10,520 nucleotides of DNA, taken from NCBI GenBank assembly GCA_039714155.1, contig JBDLJX010000092.1:1-10520 (forward strand), in the 5' to 3' direction. Within the stretch, counting starts at the first letter, position 1, and each line of letters begins with the position of its first letter. Below the pieces are notes generated by a model, which saw only the letters and a program-made list of their open reading frames with translations, was not told the DNA's origin and made no database searches. Positions 1 to 5,272 of the stretch are shown one piece after another. Position numbers and translations under genes: made by a program. The stretch is from SZUA-186 sp039714155. GTDB taxonomy: Bacteria > Pseudomonadota > Gammaproteobacteria > UBA9214.

Positions 1-155
1 AAGCTGTAGTTCTCGGCTTTGAAGTCTGGAAACCGCTTTTTGAAGTAGTCCTGATAAATCTCGAGATCGGTATCGGGAGATACTCCCGCAAGAACGGACA
101 TTGCTCCCATTCCCAGTAGCATCAAACTCATTACCGCCACTAGCATGTTTTTCAT
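1..155 (-). CDS. soxA: SoxA, N-terminal part of the di-/mono-haem cytochrome c of the SoxXA complex (partial, runs off the left edge)
   Basis: Only the first 51 codons are present. They begin with a Sec-type signal peptide (MKNMLVAVMSLMLLGMGAMSVLAG) followed by SPDTDLEIYQDYFKKRFPDF, which matches the characteristic start of mature SoxA proteins (acidic stretch, then YF.KRFP). SoxA pairs with SoxX in the periplasm and oxidatively couples thiosulfate to the SoxYZ carrier. The start at 155 is supported by GGAGGA at 163-168, seven bases upstream. No haem motif is visible because the window ends first. The upstream neighbour on the same strand is soxX, which strongly supports the call, although the 194-bp gap between them is longer than usual. 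What is seen is the signal peptide and N-terminal motif; SoxA identity rests on that motif plus context. Confidence 0.72.
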   Translation of the reverse strand, partial: MKNMLVAVMSLMLLGMGAMSVLAGVSPDTDLEIYQDYFKKRFPDFKAENYS

Positions 156-169
156 CTCGTCATCCTCCA

Positions 170-183
170 TCAATATATATTGA
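170..183. promoter_or_regulatory. Perfect 14-bp palindrome just upstream of the soxA ribosome binding site
   Basis: TCAATATATATTGA reads the same on both strands and ends two bases before the soxA Shine-Dalgarno sequence. On the minus strand it contains TATATT, a fair -10 hexamer, but no good -35 is seen at 16-18 bp. It could be an operator or an AT-rich promoter element giving soxA its own control. The rest of the 156-349 gap holds no gene I can recognise. Confidence 0.3.
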
Positions 184-349
184 GTTTTACCTGCATACGC
201 CCGGTCACTTGACTCTTTCTCCCGATGTTCTGTATGAAACCAAGGCTCATACTCCTAAGGGTTCAACGGCACGTGATAGATGAGATAATTTCGATTCTTG
301 CTCCTGGCAGGAAAGCTCTGAACACTAAACCTATACACGAGGTGAATTT

Positions 350-715
350 CTAAAGTGTGTAAAGAAAGTCGATAATCAGCTGAGTCTGATTATCATCAAC
401 AAGCCCATTACGCCCGAAGGGCGGCATCATGGCATCCGGTTTGATCGCGACATGGGGATCGTAGATGATCTCGTAGAGCCTTTTGCTGTCCGGAAATCGT
501 GCTTTCATCGCCAGCAAGGGTGGTCCGACCGTACCTGCCTGGTTGGTCCCCTCAAACTGATGACACGCCTGGCATAGATTGATGGTCAGTTCTTTGCCTT
601 GTTCCAGAGGTGTCTTGGCTTTCTCTGCGGCGATCGCGTTGTGGGAGATGAGGAAACTTCCTATAATCAAGGTGCTGGCGACACAGGTGAAAATCGTCGT
701 AATAATGTATTTCAT
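350..715 (-). CDS. soxX: SoxX, mono-haem cytochrome c subunit of the SoxXA thiosulfate-oxidising complex
   Basis: This 121-residue protein has a Sec signal peptide (about residues 1-29, cleavage after HNAIA), one haem-binding CQACH motif at 48-52, and the SoxX-typical block GTVGPPLLAMKARFPD at about 61-76. It ends with MMPPFGRNGL (96-105), which supplies the Met axial ligand, and a C-terminal IDFLYTL. Length and motif order fit SoxX throughout. In the known pathway SoxXA works in the periplasm, forming the disulfide bond between thiosulfate and the SoxYZ carrier and passing electrons to the respiratory chain. The start at 715 follows a strong GGAGGAG four bases upstream. soxA lies downstream on the same strand. 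soxYZ, soxB and soxCD are not in the window. Confidence 0.9.
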   Translation of the reverse strand: MKYIITTIFTCVASTLIIGSFLISHNAIAAEKAKTPLEQGKELTINLCQACHQFEGTNQAGTVGPPLLAMKARFPDSKRLYEIIYDPHVAIKPDAMMPPFGRNGLVDDNQTQLIIDFLYTL

Positions 716-749
716 GGCTCCTCCTACCTGTTGTTGGCAACCTTGTCAA

Positions 750-755
750 AGTATA
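750..755 (-). promoter_or_regulatory. Possible -10 box for soxX
   Basis: On the minus strand this reads TATACT, a 5/6 match to the sigma-70 -10 consensus, giving a start near 743 and a leader of about 28 bases before soxX. No convincing -35 hexamer lies at the right distance, so an activator would be needed if this promoter is real. Confidence 0.25.
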
Positions 756-1065
756 GTAAATCCACTGCTTTTTTCCAGTCATCAGTGGTAGTGTTCCGGA
801 CGCCATACTGGTTTGTGGCGATCCCGCAGTAATAAGGGAGTATACCTCCCAAACCTAAAATCGCGGGAGAAGGCCTCTCTGAGTATCAATCGGGTGGTGA
901 GTGACTGTTACTGTTGTTCCGCTGGCCCTTCACACCAGCACCTCACCCGTCATGGTTTCGTGAATAGCCCGAAATGGCCGACAGTCGAGGTCTAATACCT
1001 GGATGTGAATGTCTGGTATACGCTACGTTTCTGCCGGTCCGGCATTTAATTCGAAGGTCTACAAC

Positions 1066-1104
1066 GGGTCGATAGTCCCCGTTTAGCAGGAATTACAGCG
1101 ACTT
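1066..1104. repeat. Interspersed repeat, copy A
   Basis: Runs GGGTCGATAGTCCCCGTTTA then GC, a short variable piece, and AGCGACTT. It aligns in the same orientation with 2391-2433 (GGGTCGGTTCTCCCCGTTTA, GC, AGCGACTGG), with 17 of the first 20 bases the same after allowing one gap. The two copies bracket the amidohydrolase gene. Confidence 0.5.
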
Positions 1105-1406
1105 GGCCCTTGAATTACCGGTGTCCACCGCAAACTTGCCGTTCATAACCTGGGCGGAGCTACACCACCACATTCTTGTAAACGGGGAAGTCCGGCCACA
1201 ACCGGTCATTCAGTCCTATGAGAAAACGGCGACCCGAAAAATGCGTTCACCACTGGATGGTATAATGCGGGTATATTGCTTTGAAGATGGCACGGCTTGC
1301 CCCTGGCGAAACACAAGCGCTGCGCCAAGCCCCGTTAACCATTGAAGAAATCGTCGGCGGTCGAGTGCCATAACGAAATACCCCTCAGACAAATCAGTTT
1401 ATGCTT

Positions 1407-2216
1407 CTATCTCTTAAGCGGAAACAAACGATCAATATTGCCTTTGGCAATTAATTGTGCAGATGTCGAATTTAACTGGCCGAGCCAGTGTTGTGCGTAT
1501 TGCGCATGTTCGGACAAACTTGCCCAGCGTGTGGGAATATAGGTATCCATACCCAACATAAAGCGTTCCGGATATTGCTCCAGTAATGTTTTCCATTCAG
1601 TCAAAAGTTTATCTTCCTCATCCATCATGTTATAGCGAAAAGACAGTTCGCAATTTAATGATGGATACAGCTCAAGTAATCGACGCACATCATCAACCGG
1701 ATGATCCATACCACAATGAGCCCAGATCAGGGTCACATTTGGCTGCATGTTAATCAATGCCTCAATGGTTTCAGCATCTGAATGGGCACTCACCATCAGT
1801 TGATGATCGGCAACAATCTGCATTAGCTGTTGCACAACAGGTGAATCCTTATGTGTCTTAAATAAATGAAACTCGCCAAAACCCTGATAGATTCCAGTCG
1901 CCAATTGTTGTTTTATGTAATCGATAATCGCCGGACCAGAATGCCAGGTATAACGGTCACGATAAATGCGGTAAGGTCTTAAAAAAGGAATAATACGTTC
2001 TGGCGATAACCGGTAAAGTTTTTCTGTGCCAGCTGTCGGCGTACTGGAAACAATTGCACGTTGAATACCATTTTCAGTTAATAAGCGGAGTGCACCTTCG
2101 GCTGGCAGATCATTCCAGACATCCTGATTATAATGAATATGCCCATCATTCAGATCATACGCCCATGAAGACATGGAAAGAGCAAACAATAAGATAGCGA
2201 GTATACGTATTAACAT
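1407..2216 (-). CDS. Exported amidohydrolase-family (Amidohydro_2-like) metal-dependent hydrolase
   Basis: The 269-residue product starts with a signal peptide (about 1-19) and then shows the metal-binding pattern of TIM-barrel amidohydrolases: HIH at 26-28 on the first strand, GFGEFH with Glu115, SAH with His145, WAHCG with His167, and GMD with Asp224. The final GNIDRLFPL is the usual end of Amidohydro_2 proteins. Substrate cannot be told from sequence. I chose the start at 2216, where the signal peptide begins. The frame stays open 50 codons further upstream, but that extension is implausible protein and runs towards a repeat. The ribosome binding site is weak (AGGGCG). The gene is visibly richer in A and T than the sox, peroxidase and YeeE genes around it, and it is flanked by repeats, which suggests transfer. 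No terminator is obvious after it. Confidence 0.82.
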   Translation of the reverse strand: MLIRILAILLFALSMSSWAYDLNDGHIHYNQDVWNDLPAEGALRLLTENGIQRAIVSSTPTAGTEKLYRLSPERIIPFLRPYRIYRDRYTWHSGPAIIDYIKQQLATGIYQGFGEFHLFKTHKDSPVVQQLMQIVADHQLMVSAHSDAETIEALINMQPNVTLIWAHCGMDHPVDDVRRLLELYPSLNCELSFRYNMMDEEDKLLTEWKTLLEQYPERFMLGMDTYIPTRWASLSEHAQYAQHWLGQLNSTSAQLIAKGNIDRLFPLKR

Positions 2217-2599
2217 ATGAATCGCCCTGGTTCTGTAGACACTTACGAGCGTTACAATGTAACTGTAGCGGAGGTGGATATGGGTGGAAAGCGGTATAAC
2301 GAAAAATTCAAGATGAATAATAGCGACTTTCTCTCCGTCCTTTTTCCATTTATCGCAGACATTCAATCTCAGACGCTGAACTTCTTGTCTGGGTCGGTTC
2401 TCCCCGTTTAGCGATTTCTAATATTAGCGACTGGTGTACTTCCGAGAACGGCCCAATCCCGTCATACAGGTACGATCTCTCAACGGCAACTACGCAACGT
2501 AAGCAGACCTTCGGTTTCAGCCAACGAACTGACACTATGTGCAAAATTCAACGGTCAAATTCAATCGGCTAGCACGTTTTGCAGAAACCATCAGGAATG
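2217..2599. other. Gene-free stretch upstream of the amidohydrolase, with repeat remnants
   Basis: No credible gene is seen on either strand. It contains repeat copy B (2391-2433) and the string GATATGGGTGGAAAGCGG at 2278-2295, which recurs with two changes (GATATGGGTGGCGAGCGG) at about 4338-4355. These fit degraded interspersed repeats. The amidohydrolase promoter should lie here but I cannot place it. Confidence 0.4.
2391..2433. repeat. Interspersed repeat, copy B
   Basis: Same-orientation partner of 1066-1104, sharing GGGTCG, TCCCCGTTTAGC and AGCGACT with a slightly longer variable middle. The two copies lie about 1.3 kb apart on either side of the AT-richer amidohydrolase. Confidence 0.5.
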
Positions 2600-2629
2600 A
2601 AAAAGGCCGACCCCACCAAGGGTCAGCCT
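2600..2629 (-). terminator. Rho-independent terminator of the MauG-like gene
   Basis: On the minus strand, GGCTGACCC, a six-base loop and GGGTCGGCC form a nine-pair stem (one G-U pair) followed by TTTTTC. It lies 27 bases past the stop codon of the di-haem protein gene and faces the right way. Confidence 0.85.
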
Positions 2630-2655
2630 CCAAACAAAAGCCAGAACTGTTTGTT

Positions 2656-4020
2656 TTACTCAGCCAGCGTCAGACCACTGGGCACTCTCGCCGGCACATC
2701 GTCACGATTATCGACACTGCTCTGATCCGTCAGAGCGTTAAGGAAGTCGATGATCTGATCGACATCTTTGGGGCTGTACTCCATCGCACTAGGCAGTTCG
2801 GTGTGTGCTGCGATCTCCGCAACACGGGCAGGATCATCCATCACAATAAAGTCCAGTTCGTCCAGATCATGGCGCGAAGGTAATTTGGCTTGGCTCTGAT
2901 CATAGTTGCTGATTCCCTTCACTGTATCGATGTGATGTTCCACCACTGCACGCAGTGTGTTGTACGGTCCAGTATGACCGTATGGTGCATTTAGTGCTAC
3001 GTTGCGCAGCGAAGGGGTACGGAACTTGTAACGGTCGGCCGGATCACCGGTGACCTGCTCGCGCCCGAAGTCTTCGTGCCCGTCAAAGCCATCACCGCGA
3101 CCCGCACCGATCTGAGGCATAGCATTCGAGTGGAACGCATGGTCGGTCTGGAGCACACCGCTGTGACAATCCGCACAAGCAGTGCCTTTTCTACCCTTGT
3201 AGAACAGTTTCATGCCTTCGATGGCATTCTTGCTCATGGCCTTCTTGTCACCGCGCAGATAGTGGTCGAAGGGGCTGTTGTCGGCACGCCAGAAGACACG
3301 CTCGAAGGCCGAAATGGCATTGGCCGCGTGTCCGTAGGTGATGTCAGAAGCAATATCGATATCGTCAAAGGCTGCGATGAACAGGTTCACGTACTCAGGA
3401 ATGCCCTGCAAACGTCCGGCCAGTTGCTCCCAGACGCCACCGGTGCCGGCGATATTACCGGCGTCGGCTGCATCGGCAACAGAGTTTTCACCCGCCTGAC
3501 CGGCCATTTCAGTCGCTGAGGTCACCGGGAACATGGCCTGACAAGCCAAGACGTTCTCCAGATTATCCGGCAGATCGGTGCCGGCCGGTGTCTTGCAGCC
3601 ACTCGGGAACGCATCATTTAACTCGACACGACCATCGTGGAACATAGCGGTGAATTCCTTGGCGCCTTCGTTCCACACGTGCGGTGAATTACGCGGTACA
3701 CGTTCAACCACGGCGTCCGCACCCGAACCGGTATCACGGGTCACGCCCAGACCGCGGGCACCCTCACCAATCGGCAGCGACAGTCCGTCACCGGTGTTGG
3801 TCAGCGAATGGTGGCAGGTGGCGCAGGAAATGTTCTGGTTGCCACTGAGGATCTTGTCGAACATGAGAAATCTGCCCAGCTCCACCTTGGTCTCGCCCGG
3901 GGCGCCATTATCGTGGAAATCACTATCGGCCAGCGGAACCAGATCTTTTGATAACGCTGCACCACTGAACAACAACAGCGAAAGAATGGATGCAGCGGTG
4001 ATAGATAATTTATTTTTCAT
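2656..4020 (-). CDS. Di-haem cytochrome c peroxidase / MauG-family protein
   Basis: The 454-residue product has a signal peptide (about 1-24) and two c-type haem motifs, CATCH at 66-70 and CADCH at 282-286, one in each half. This is the layout of the bacterial cytochrome c peroxidase/MauG family. The segment GRFLMFDKILSGNQNISC before haem 1, MFHDGRV at 126-132, and FRTPSLRNVALNAPYGHTGPYNTL (from 333) after haem 2 are family hallmarks. Family members reduce peroxide with electrons from small cytochromes or carry out MauG-type oxidations in the periplasm; which one applies cannot be read here. APYGHTG has Gly where many relatives have Met or Phe. Two extra cysteines (142, 160) could form a disulfide. 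At 454 residues it is longer than classical peroxidases (about 320-350), mainly through an insert around 140-195. It is monocistronic, with its own promoter candidate and terminator. Confidence 0.88.
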   Translation of the reverse strand: MKNKLSITAASILSLLLFSGAALSKDLVPLADSDFHDNGAPGETKVELGRFLMFDKILSGNQNISCATCHHSLTNTGDGLSLPIGEGARGLGVTRDTGSGADAVVERVPRNSPHVWNEGAKEFTAMFHDGRVELNDAFPSGCKTPAGTDLPDNLENVLACQAMFPVTSATEMAGQAGENSVADAADAGNIAGTGGVWEQLAGRLQGIPEYVNLFIAAFDDIDIASDITYGHAANAISAFERVFWRADNSPFDHYLRGDKKAMSKNAIEGMKLFYKGRKGTACADCHSGVLQTDHAFHSNAMPQIGAGRGDGFDGHEDFGREQVTGDPADRYKFRTPSLRNVALNAPYGHTGPYNTLRAVVEHHIDTVKGISNYDQSQAKLPSRHDLDELDFIVMDDPARVAEIAAHTELPSAMEYSPKDVDQIIDFLNALTDQSSVDNRDDVPARVPSGLTLAE

Positions 4021-4053
4021 TAGCCTATATCTCCATGGTTATTGTGCTTGTTT

Positions 4054-4083
4054 GATATAAAAGGACACCTTGTCCTCATTCAA
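4054..4083 (-). promoter_or_regulatory. Candidate promoter of the MauG-like gene with a palindrome in the spacer
   Basis: On the minus strand TTGAAT (4083-4078) and TATATC (4059-4054), each a 4/6 match to consensus, are 18 bp apart, predicting a start near 4047 and a leader of about 27 bases. The spacer is filled by the perfect inverted repeat AGGACA-N3-TGTCCT (4062-4076). An operator between -35 and -10 is the arrangement used by MerR-type activators, but no regulator gene is present and the hexamers are weak. Confidence 0.33.
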
Positions 4084-4435
4084 ACAGCCCGTCCCTGATC
4101 GCTCTTGATATCGAGCCTTGCTGGCAGGCGACCAAATAGACTGATAACTGTTTAACAATAACAAACCATGAACACGGGACATATAGGGAAATTTCTGATA
4201 TTTACTGAAGCAACTATTCACATAGGTTCATACCCTCCAGCGCATCCTCAGATGGATTACTCAAGCGTGGACGCAGCGCATATCTCGGCTGATCGCTGGA
4301 CTCTTGCTTGTTGCCAGCATGAATCCTGAGCAACTCGATATGGGTGGCGAGCGGCAGTAGAGCCCTTGGGAAATGAATGACCGCTTTATATCTTCAAACA
4401 GACATCAAACGCAGACACGATGAATGGCAACTTCT

Positions 4436-4601
4436 GGCCGATACTGTTGAAAAACCCGGTATTTTCTAGTCGAGTACGGATCAGTAATAATTTGACCTTC
4501 TGTAATCGGTTCTAGGCGATTTTCTCTGTACAGGTAATGCGTTTCGATACCCTGAAAATGAGTCCTTTACATCATATGAGAGTTTTTCAACACAATAGGC
4601 C
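4436..4601. mobile_element. Possible 166-bp MITE-like element or decayed IS remnant with 20-bp terminal inverted repeats
   Basis: The left end GGCCGATACTGTTGAAAAAC (4436-4455) and the inverse of the right end, GGCCTATTGTGTTGAAAAAC (4601-4582), match at 17 of 20 bases. The interior has no gene. A second inverted pair, CGAGTACGG inside the left part (4471-4479) against CCGTACTCG just beyond the right end (4600-4608), adds to the symmetry. No clear target-site duplication is seen, so it may be two decayed IS ends rather than a whole miniature element. Confidence 0.45.
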
Positions 4602-4734
4602 GTACTCGGTCCTACAGGAATTTCTTATATAAGATTTCGTTAAAGGACGGGAGACAGCGGGGAGTGTTTACCATTATCCAGCCGCTTACTGGCAGACAGT
4701 TGTATATACCTTAAATTTATACCCACGAATTTCT

Positions 4735-4764
4735 GTTGTGCGTACAACGTTGTGGATAACAACG
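4735..4764. repeat. Two tandem inverted repeats with GTTGT/ACAAC arms
   Basis: GTTGT-GCGT-ACAAC (4735-4748) is followed directly by CGTTGT-GGATA-ACAACG (4748-4764). Both are perfect, with arms of 5 and 6 bases. Another GTTGTATA lies nearby at about 4698. They sit about 65 bases upstream of the FNR-type site, so they could be operators for a second regulator. The second one includes TGTGGATAA, the inverse of the DnaA-box consensus. Confidence 0.35.
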
Positions 4765-4826
4765 ACCTATCCCGTTTATTTGTGTAGGATTTTGCAGCAC
4801 TGACGTAAAAAGAATATCGGGTGTTC

Positions 4827-4868
4827 TTGATCTGTATCAATTATCATTCTCATTTGTACTGGTGTAAT
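4827..4868 (+). promoter_or_regulatory. Class II FNR/Anr-type promoter of the sulfur operon
   Basis: TTGATCTGTATCAA (4827-4840) is a perfect match to the FNR/Anr consensus TTGAT-N4-ATCAA. TGTAAT (4863-4868), a 5/6 -10 hexamer with an extended TG-N motif (TGG at 4860-4862), lies downstream. With the -10 at -12 to -7, the start would be near 4875 and the FNR site would be centred at -41.5, the textbook class II activation distance. This predicts a 96-base leader and activation when oxygen is low. On the other strand the overlapping GAGAATGATAAT (4852-4841) loosely resembles a Fur box. The site and spacing are seen; the regulator is inferred. Confidence 0.75.
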
Positions 4869-4919
4869 GCCAATTCTTTTGCAAGAGCCTGAACAGGGAT
4901 GCCAGGATTATCTGGATAG

Positions 4920-4950
4920 GGAAGTCTGTTATGGGTAGTTAACAACTTCC
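4920..4950 (+). promoter_or_regulatory. Stem-loop in the operon leader
   Basis: GGAAGT and ACTTCC (4920-4925, 4945-4950) pair around a second stem GTTA/TAAC (4928-4931, 4940-4943) with an eight-base loop. The hairpin ends nine bases before the GGAG ribosome binding site (4959-4962) of the first gene, so it could affect mRNA stability or translation start. It has no T-run and is not a terminator. The loop region carries a three-codon frame, ATG-GGT-AGT-TAA. Confidence 0.35.
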
Positions 4951-4970
4951 AATATTCCGGAGCCCTGATT

Positions 4971-5237
4971 ATGAAACTCTCCCGACTGATTGTGCTGGTA
5001 TCCCTGCTCGCTTTTTCCTCTGCCTGGTCACTGCCTTCGCATGCAGTAGAATTCAAGGTCGATTGCTCGTCACTTGATGACTGCATGACCAAGGGCGACA
5101 AACTCACCAAGAAACGCAAGCTTTCCCTTGCGCTCGAAGCCTACCGTAGTGCCATCAAGTTTGATGTGGAAAACAAGGACGCATGGCGGAAGTTCGAGAA
5201 AATTGTCGTGCGTATTTCCGAAGAAGGCGGTTGCTGA
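4971..5237 (+). CDS. Small exported TPR-like protein, first gene of the sulfur operon
   Basis: I do not recognise a named family for this 88-residue protein. It starts with a Sec signal peptide (about 1-25, ending LPSHA), leaving a mature chain of about 63 residues. A helix pair at about 39-77 (MTKGDKLTKKRKLSLALEAY then RSAIKFDVENKDAWRKFEKI) has the A-G-Y-A spacing of a single tetratricopeptide unit, usually a protein-binding fold. Three cysteines (32, 38 and the C-terminal residue 88) remain in the mature chain, which in an extracytoplasmic sulfur operon might form a disulfide or carry sulfur. The start follows GGAG nine bases upstream. It is 35 bases from the YeeE/YedE gene and probably co-transcribed. 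A partner or carrier role for the transporter, dioxygenase or rhodanese is inference. Confidence 0.72.
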   Translation: MKLSRLIVLVSLLAFSSAWSLPSHAVEFKVDCSSLDDCMTKGDKLTKKRKLSLALEAYRSAIKFDVENKDAWRKFEKIVVRISEEGGC

Positions 5238-5272
5238 CAATACCTGGTTGACAGGGCGGAGGGAGCTTTCAC

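Larger units (their letters stand above)
716..1406. other. Gene-free stretch between soxX and the amidohydrolase gene
   Basis: No open frame here looks like a protein; the 80-codon frame at 1103-1345 has no recognisable family features. The stretch holds a nested inverted repeat at 822-868 (outer arms TCCCGC/GCGGGA, inner arms GGGAG/CTCCC around TATAC), a small GC palindrome GCCGGTCCGGC near 1033-1043, and one copy of an interspersed repeat at 1066-1104. The core of that repeat, TCCCCGTTTA (1076-1085), recurs inverted as TAAACGGGGA at 1179-1188. This looks like decayed repeat DNA rather than coding sequence. Confidence 0.5.
4021..4826. other. Long gene-free stretch between the divergent MauG-like gene and the sulfur operon
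   Basis: Open frames here (60-66 codons on the minus strand) show no family features and no good ribosome binding sites. Besides the promoter of the MauG-like gene, the stretch holds a repeat-like string at about 4338-4355, a possible MITE-like element (4436-4601) and tandem inverted repeats (4735-4764). The remainder shows nothing I can name. Confidence 0.5.

Noticed and set aside
822..868. Nested inverted repeat as a terminator
   Set aside because: The arms are short, the outer loop is long and no T-run follows on either strand.
1103..1345. 80-codon plus-strand open frame
   Set aside because: It lacks an ATG start with a ribosome binding site, shows no family motifs and overlaps repeat remnants.
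2217..2366. 50-codon upstream extension of the amidohydrolase frame
   Set aside because: It precedes a clear signal peptide, has no ribosome binding site and runs through intergenic repeat-like DNA.
3076..4060. 147- and 160-codon frames antisense to the MauG-like gene
   Set aside because: They mirror a strongly supported two-haem protein and show only composition-driven openness.
4751..4759. Perfect DnaA-box sequence (TTATCCACA on the minus strand)
   Set aside because: Only one full match is present, with one weak partner near 4675, and no AT-rich unwinding region, dnaA, dnaN or partition gene is nearby. A single nonamer can occur by chance, so no origin is called.
4640..4840. 66-codon minus-strand frame upstream of the operon
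   Set aside because: It overlaps the tandem inverted repeats and the FNR-type site, and shows no protein family features.
4834..4852. Fur box overlapping the FNR-type site
   Set aside because: Only about 13 of 19 bases match and the right half is poor. The FNR match is perfect and explains the position better, so Fur is mentioned only as a possibility.
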